A stretch of 46,367 bases of DNA from JACNLC01 sp964607375 (GTDB lineage Bacteria; Fidelibacterota; Marinisomatia; SCGC-AAA003-L08; JACNLC01), in contig CAZSJY010000006.1 of assembly GCA_964607375.1 (NCBI GenBank), positions 1-46,367 of the forward strand. Direction: 5' to 3'. Below, piece by piece: positions 43,546 through 46,367 of the stretch. The first letter of the stretch is position 1. Each line of letters begins with the position of its first letter. Made by a program: the position numbers and the translations under genes. The notes beneath the pieces were generated by a model. That model searched no databases. It saw only the letters and a program-made list of their open reading frames with translations, and was not told where the DNA came from.

Positions 43546-44670
43546 TTGCCAAAATACTTTATTATTGCAGGTGAAGCTTCAGCGGATAAACATGGTGCTT
43601 TTTTAATGAAGGCTATGCTTAATCGAAACCCCAATTTACAATTTGATGGAATAGGTGGTTATGACATGAAAAGTATTGGTCAAAACCAACTTTTTACTGC
43701 AGAACAAATGTCAATAATGGGTTTTACTGAAGTGTTTAGGCATCTAAAATTTCTGAAAAATGTTAAGAGTGTAGTTATTCAACACATTCGTAAAAGCAAA
43801 CCAGATAAAATTGTGCTTATTGACTATCCTGGGTTCAACTTAAGGTTAGCTAAAGAAATAAAAAAGATAGAAGATATTCCTATTATTTACTACATAAGTC
43901 CACAATTATGGGCGTGGAAAGAAAGTAGAATAAAAGTTATCAAACAGTATATTGATAAGATGTTGGTCATTCTTCCTTTTGAAAAAGATTGGTATAATGA
44001 ACGGGGTTTAGAGGTCGAATTTGTAGGACATCCTATTTTAGATCAATTGGTTCCTCGAAGTAGAAAAGTTGTGGCAAAAGAATTATCTCTTGTTCCTGAC
44101 AAACCAATACTAACACTTTTCCCTGGAAGCCGCACACAGGAACTAAACCGCCACCTGAAGCTGTTTTGTGAAACAGCAATGCAGGTAAAAGAACAAATGA
44201 AAGATGTCCAAATTGTGCTAGGTTTGGCAAAAGGATTTGAGATAAAAGATTTTTCTAGCAACATTGATATTAACGATATCAAAGTAGAAACTGAAAATCC
44301 TAGTTCAGCATTAGAAATTGCAGATGTTGCAATTGTTGCATCAGGTACTTCTACCTTAGAAGCGGCAGTTTATGAAACTCCTTCTGTAATTGTGTATAAA
44401 CTGTCTTATATCACTTGGTTGATTTCAAAACTACTGGTTAAAGTACCGTTTGTAGGTTTGGTAAATATTATCTCAGGTAAAGAGGTATTTCCTGAATTAC
44501 TTCAAAATAAAGCAACAGTTAAAAATATATCTCAGTATGTAATGAAGATTTTATCAGACAACAACTATCATAAAAATATGATTAATGAGATCAAGACAGT
44601 GAAAAATTCATTGGGTGGACAAGGTGCATCAGAACGAAGTGCTAAGTTAATAATGAGTGATGAATATTAA
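43546..44670 (+). CDS. lpxB: Lipid-A-disaccharide synthase
   Basis: The product matches LpxB: 'YFIIAGEASADKHGAFLM' at the N-terminus, 'IVLIDYPGFNLRLAKEIK', 'YYISPQLWAWKESRIKVI', 'VEFVGHPILDQL', 'LTLFPGSRTQELNRHL' and 'VASGTSTLEAAVYETP'. It joins UDP-diacylglucosamine with lipid X to form the lipid A disaccharide. I use the TTG at 43546 (374 residues, the normal size), because AGGAA lies before it and upstream codons overlap the previous gene in a non-family sequence. The usual 'EASGD' reads 'EASAD'. Confidence 0.94.
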   Translation: MPKYFIIAGEASADKHGAFLMKAMLNRNPNLQFDGIGGYDMKSIGQNQLFTAEQMSIMGFTEVFRHLKFLKNVKSVVIQHIRKSKPDKIVLIDYPGFNLRLAKEIKKIEDIPIIYYISPQLWAWKESRIKVIKQYIDKMLVILPFEKDWYNERGLEVEFVGHPILDQLVPRSRKVVAKELSLVPDKPILTLFPGSRTQELNRHLKLFCETAMQVKEQMKDVQIVLGLAKGFEIKDFSSNIDINDIKVETENPSSALEIADVAIVASGTSTLEAAVYETPSVIVYKLSYITWLISKLLVKVPFVGLVNIISGKEVFPELLQNKATVKNISQYVMKILSDNNYHKNMINEIKTVKNSLGGQGASERSAKLIMSDEY

Positions 44671-45298
44671 ATCAAAAATTTATTCATTTTTCGGGAGGTT
44701 ACTTTTATCTACCCTTTTCAGATTAAACAAATATGTTGTTAGTGGTGAGGAACATCTGATTCAAGCAATCAAGTCAGGTAAACCAATAATGCTCTGTTCT
44801 TGGCATGGTAGATTAACCTATGCATCATATTATCTTTTTAGGTCAAAAGTTCATCCTTGGGCAATTGCAAGTAAACATTTTGATGCAGAAATCATGGCTG
44901 GAATTATTCAAAAATGGGGATTCCGGTTGATTCGTGGCTCTAGCTCTCGTGGTGGCAAGGAAGTAGTTAGGAAAATGGACGAGATATTCCAAACAAAAAA
45001 CAATATTATTGCGTTAACCAACGATGGTCCTCGTGGTCCTGCAAAAATAGCTAAACCCGGATCTATTTCAATCGCAAAAAAACACGATGCAATTATTATT
45101 TCGATTTCGGGGACTTCTACGAAATATTGGGAACTCAAATCTTGGGATAAATTTCGTTTACCTAAACCCTTTGGTTTTGTAAAAATATCTATTGCTCCAC
45201 CGCTAAATTATAATCAACAGACAAAAACTCTAGAAGATGATTCTAAGCTTGTATCTAACTATCTCAATGACCACGAAAAACAAAGTGACCAATGGTGA
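44660..45298 (+). CDS. DUF374 / lysophospholipid acyltransferase-like protein
   Basis: The 212-residue protein has the DUF374 blocks 'MLCSWHGRLTYASYYLF', 'GFRLIRGSSSRGGKEVVRKM', 'ALTNDGPRGPAKIAKPGSI' and 'WDKFRLPKPFG'. It is related to LpxL-type lipid A acyltransferases and has a hydrophobic N-terminus (~5-22). The ATG at 44660 (a GTG is three bases before) overlaps the lpxB end, and its own end overlaps lpxK. It probably acylates lipid A or a phospholipid precursor at the inner membrane. The acyl donor and acceptor are unknown. Confidence 0.85.
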   Translation: MNIKSKIYSFFGRLLLSTLFRLNKYVVSGEEHLIQAIKSGKPIMLCSWHGRLTYASYYLFRSKVHPWAIASKHFDAEIMAGIIQKWGFRLIRGSSSRGGKEVVRKMDEIFQTKNNIIALTNDGPRGPAKIAKPGSISIAKKHDAIIISISGTSTKYWELKSWDKFRLPKPFGFVKISIAPPLNYNQQTKTLEDDSKLVSNYLNDHEKQSDQW

Positions 45299-46302
45299 GA
45301 ATTTTCACTTTCAGTTTGGAGATAATTTATAGGTTTGTAGTGTTTGTAAGAAACTTAGCCTATGATTTTGGAATAGTTAAAGCTAACTCTTTTAAAGTAC
45401 CTATAATCTCTGTTGGAAATATTTCCACAGGTGGTACAGGCAAAACTCCAATGACAATATTACTAGTAAACGAACTAATTAAAATGGGCAAGAAACCAGC
45501 GGTTGTAAGTCGTGGTTATAAGAGAAAAAGTAAAGGATTGGTTGTTGTTCAAGATGGATTTGAAATATGCGAAAATCCTCAAGTATCAGGTGATGAACCG
45601 TACCTAATAGCATCTAAATTAAATATACCTGTAGTTGTAGATGAGAATCGGTCTCGCGGGATAAATACAGTAATAGAAAACTATGGTGCTGATGTAGTGG
45701 TGCTCGATGATGCATTTCAACATCGCAAAGCCCACCGTGATATTGATATTGTACTATTAGATTCAACAAAAATAATATCAGATTTAAAACTGTTACCAAG
45801 TGGTAGTCTAAGAGAACCACTCAAGAATCTTAAGAGAGCTGATATTATATGCTTTACTAAAACAACAAATGAAGTTAATGAAAATGAGATTAGAGATTAC
45901 TTGGGAACAAATACTATTATTATTTCAAGTAGTCATTTACCTAGTATAGCAAGAGATGGAAATGGAATTATTTCACTTAAAGAAGATAAAGTATTTGCAT
46001 TTTGTGGGATTGCTAATCCTGATTCCTTCAGAACTTCTTGTGAAGTTTTAGATATTAAAATAAATACTCTTCATGCTTTTAAAGATCATGTGGATTATAA
46101 CGATAGAGTATTAGGATTATTAAAGGACAAAATATCTAAATCTGGTTGCGATACAGTTTTAACAACAGAAAAGGATTTTGTAAAGCTCAAGAAGGAATTT
46201 ATAGACGCAATGAATTTGTCTGTTATACAGATAAAAACTAAAATATCCAAAAAAGATAAAAGAAAATTGGTAAATGTATTAGAGAGTCTTTTTAGCGGAT
46301 GA
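45292..46302 (+). CDS. lpxK: Tetraacyldisaccharide 4'-kinase
   Basis: The 336-residue protein matches LpxK, with a membrane-associated N-terminal helix, the P-loop 'SVGNISTGGTGKTPMT', 'AVVSRGYKRKSKGL', 'SGDEPYLIA', 'VVLDDAFQHRKAHRDIDIVLL', 'LLPSGSLREPLKNLKRADI' and 'TTEKDFVKL' near the end. It phosphorylates the lipid A disaccharide at the 4' position. Its start overlaps the DUF374 stop by seven bases. waaA/kdtA, often next to lpxK, is not seen before the window ends. Confidence 0.95.
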   Translation: MVRIFTFSLEIIYRFVVFVRNLAYDFGIVKANSFKVPIISVGNISTGGTGKTPMTILLVNELIKMGKKPAVVSRGYKRKSKGLVVVQDGFEICENPQVSGDEPYLIASKLNIPVVVDENRSRGINTVIENYGADVVVLDDAFQHRKAHRDIDIVLLDSTKIISDLKLLPSGSLREPLKNLKRADIICFTKTTNEVNENEIRDYLGTNTIIISSSHLPSIARDGNGIISLKEDKVFAFCGIANPDSFRTSCEVLDIKINTLHAFKDHVDYNDRVLGLLKDKISKSGCDTVLTTEKDFVKLKKEFIDAMNLSVIQIKTKISKKDKRKLVNVLESLFSG

Positions 46303-46367
46303 AATAACAGACAATTATTAATTCGTAATTCCTAATTATCATTTCCCGTCCGGTGGAGTGAGGGTTA

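Noticed and set aside
1..46367. CRISPR array, insertion sequence, toxin-antitoxin or phage genes
   Set aside because: No regularly spaced direct repeats, transposase or integrase motifs, or paired small toxin/antitoxin genes were found; repeats seen are limited to the palindromes and the 14-base repeat.

Overview
This is an AT-rich window with 45 protein genes (44 apparently intact, 1 with an internal stop) and one clear tRNA, all bacterial. The organism is Gram-negative, because lpxB and lpxK (lipid A synthesis) are present. It probably belongs to the FCB superphylum: a C-terminal 'PNPFNPSTTI' sorting-type domain, an ExbB/ExbD/ExbD/TonB set, a B-type SdhCAB and a SpoVG-like protein fit that. 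Neomarinimicrobiota (SAR406/Marine Group A) or a close relative is my best guess. That assignment rests on gene style only and needs a phylogeny of the ribosomal proteins or UvrA.

Region 1 (1-8017, + strand) is a tight run of four exported proteins with single-base spacers: the 3' end of an endonuclease/exonuclease/phosphatase-fold protein with a T9SS/FlgD-like C-terminal domain, a TM1410/GH114-like protein with a TolB-type propeller, a purple-acid-phosphatase-like protein with a LamG-like N-terminus, and a CapA-like metallophosphoesterase with PKD domains. The last three each end in a two-repeat dockerin-type module. Three of the four carry phosphoesterase folds. This is the most distinctive accessory locus here and could be an extracellular polymer/phosphate-scavenging set.

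Region 2 (8018-10510, + strand) holds small accessory genes: an AHSA1/SRPBCC gene broken by one in-frame stop, a YciI-like protein, a small membrane protein, a lipoprotein with a GyrI-like domain, and a 19-cysteine ferredoxin-like protein. It ends in a terminator shared with the converging operon.

Region 3 (10514-26113, - strand) is one long housekeeping run. In transcription order it is uvrA, ruvB, queA, ispF, gltX, glnS, ispE, tRNA-Gln(UUG), prs, rplY, pth, hppA, rpsF, rpsR, rplI. It joins DNA repair, queuosine, isoprenoid, PRPP and translation genes to a membrane pyrophosphatase of the K+-dependent type.

Region 4 (26248-30645, + strand) encodes an S41 processing protease, then exbB-exbD-exbD-tonB, then a small exported protein of unknown function. 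Two near-identical palindromes bracket the last gene. Region 5 (30716-42211, - strand) has sdhCAB with a diheme-type cytochrome b, a SpoVG-like gene, and proS and recO followed by an alpha/beta hydrolase, a rhomboid protease and an oligopeptide ABC importer (binding protein and two permeases, no ATPases in view). Region 6 (42537-46302, + strand) is a lipid A type operon: Gfo/Idh oxidoreductase, lpxB, DUF374 acyltransferase, lpxK. Its leader contains an unexplained tRNA-like or attenuator-like element.

No CRISPR array, insertion sequence, prophage or recognisable defence system was seen.
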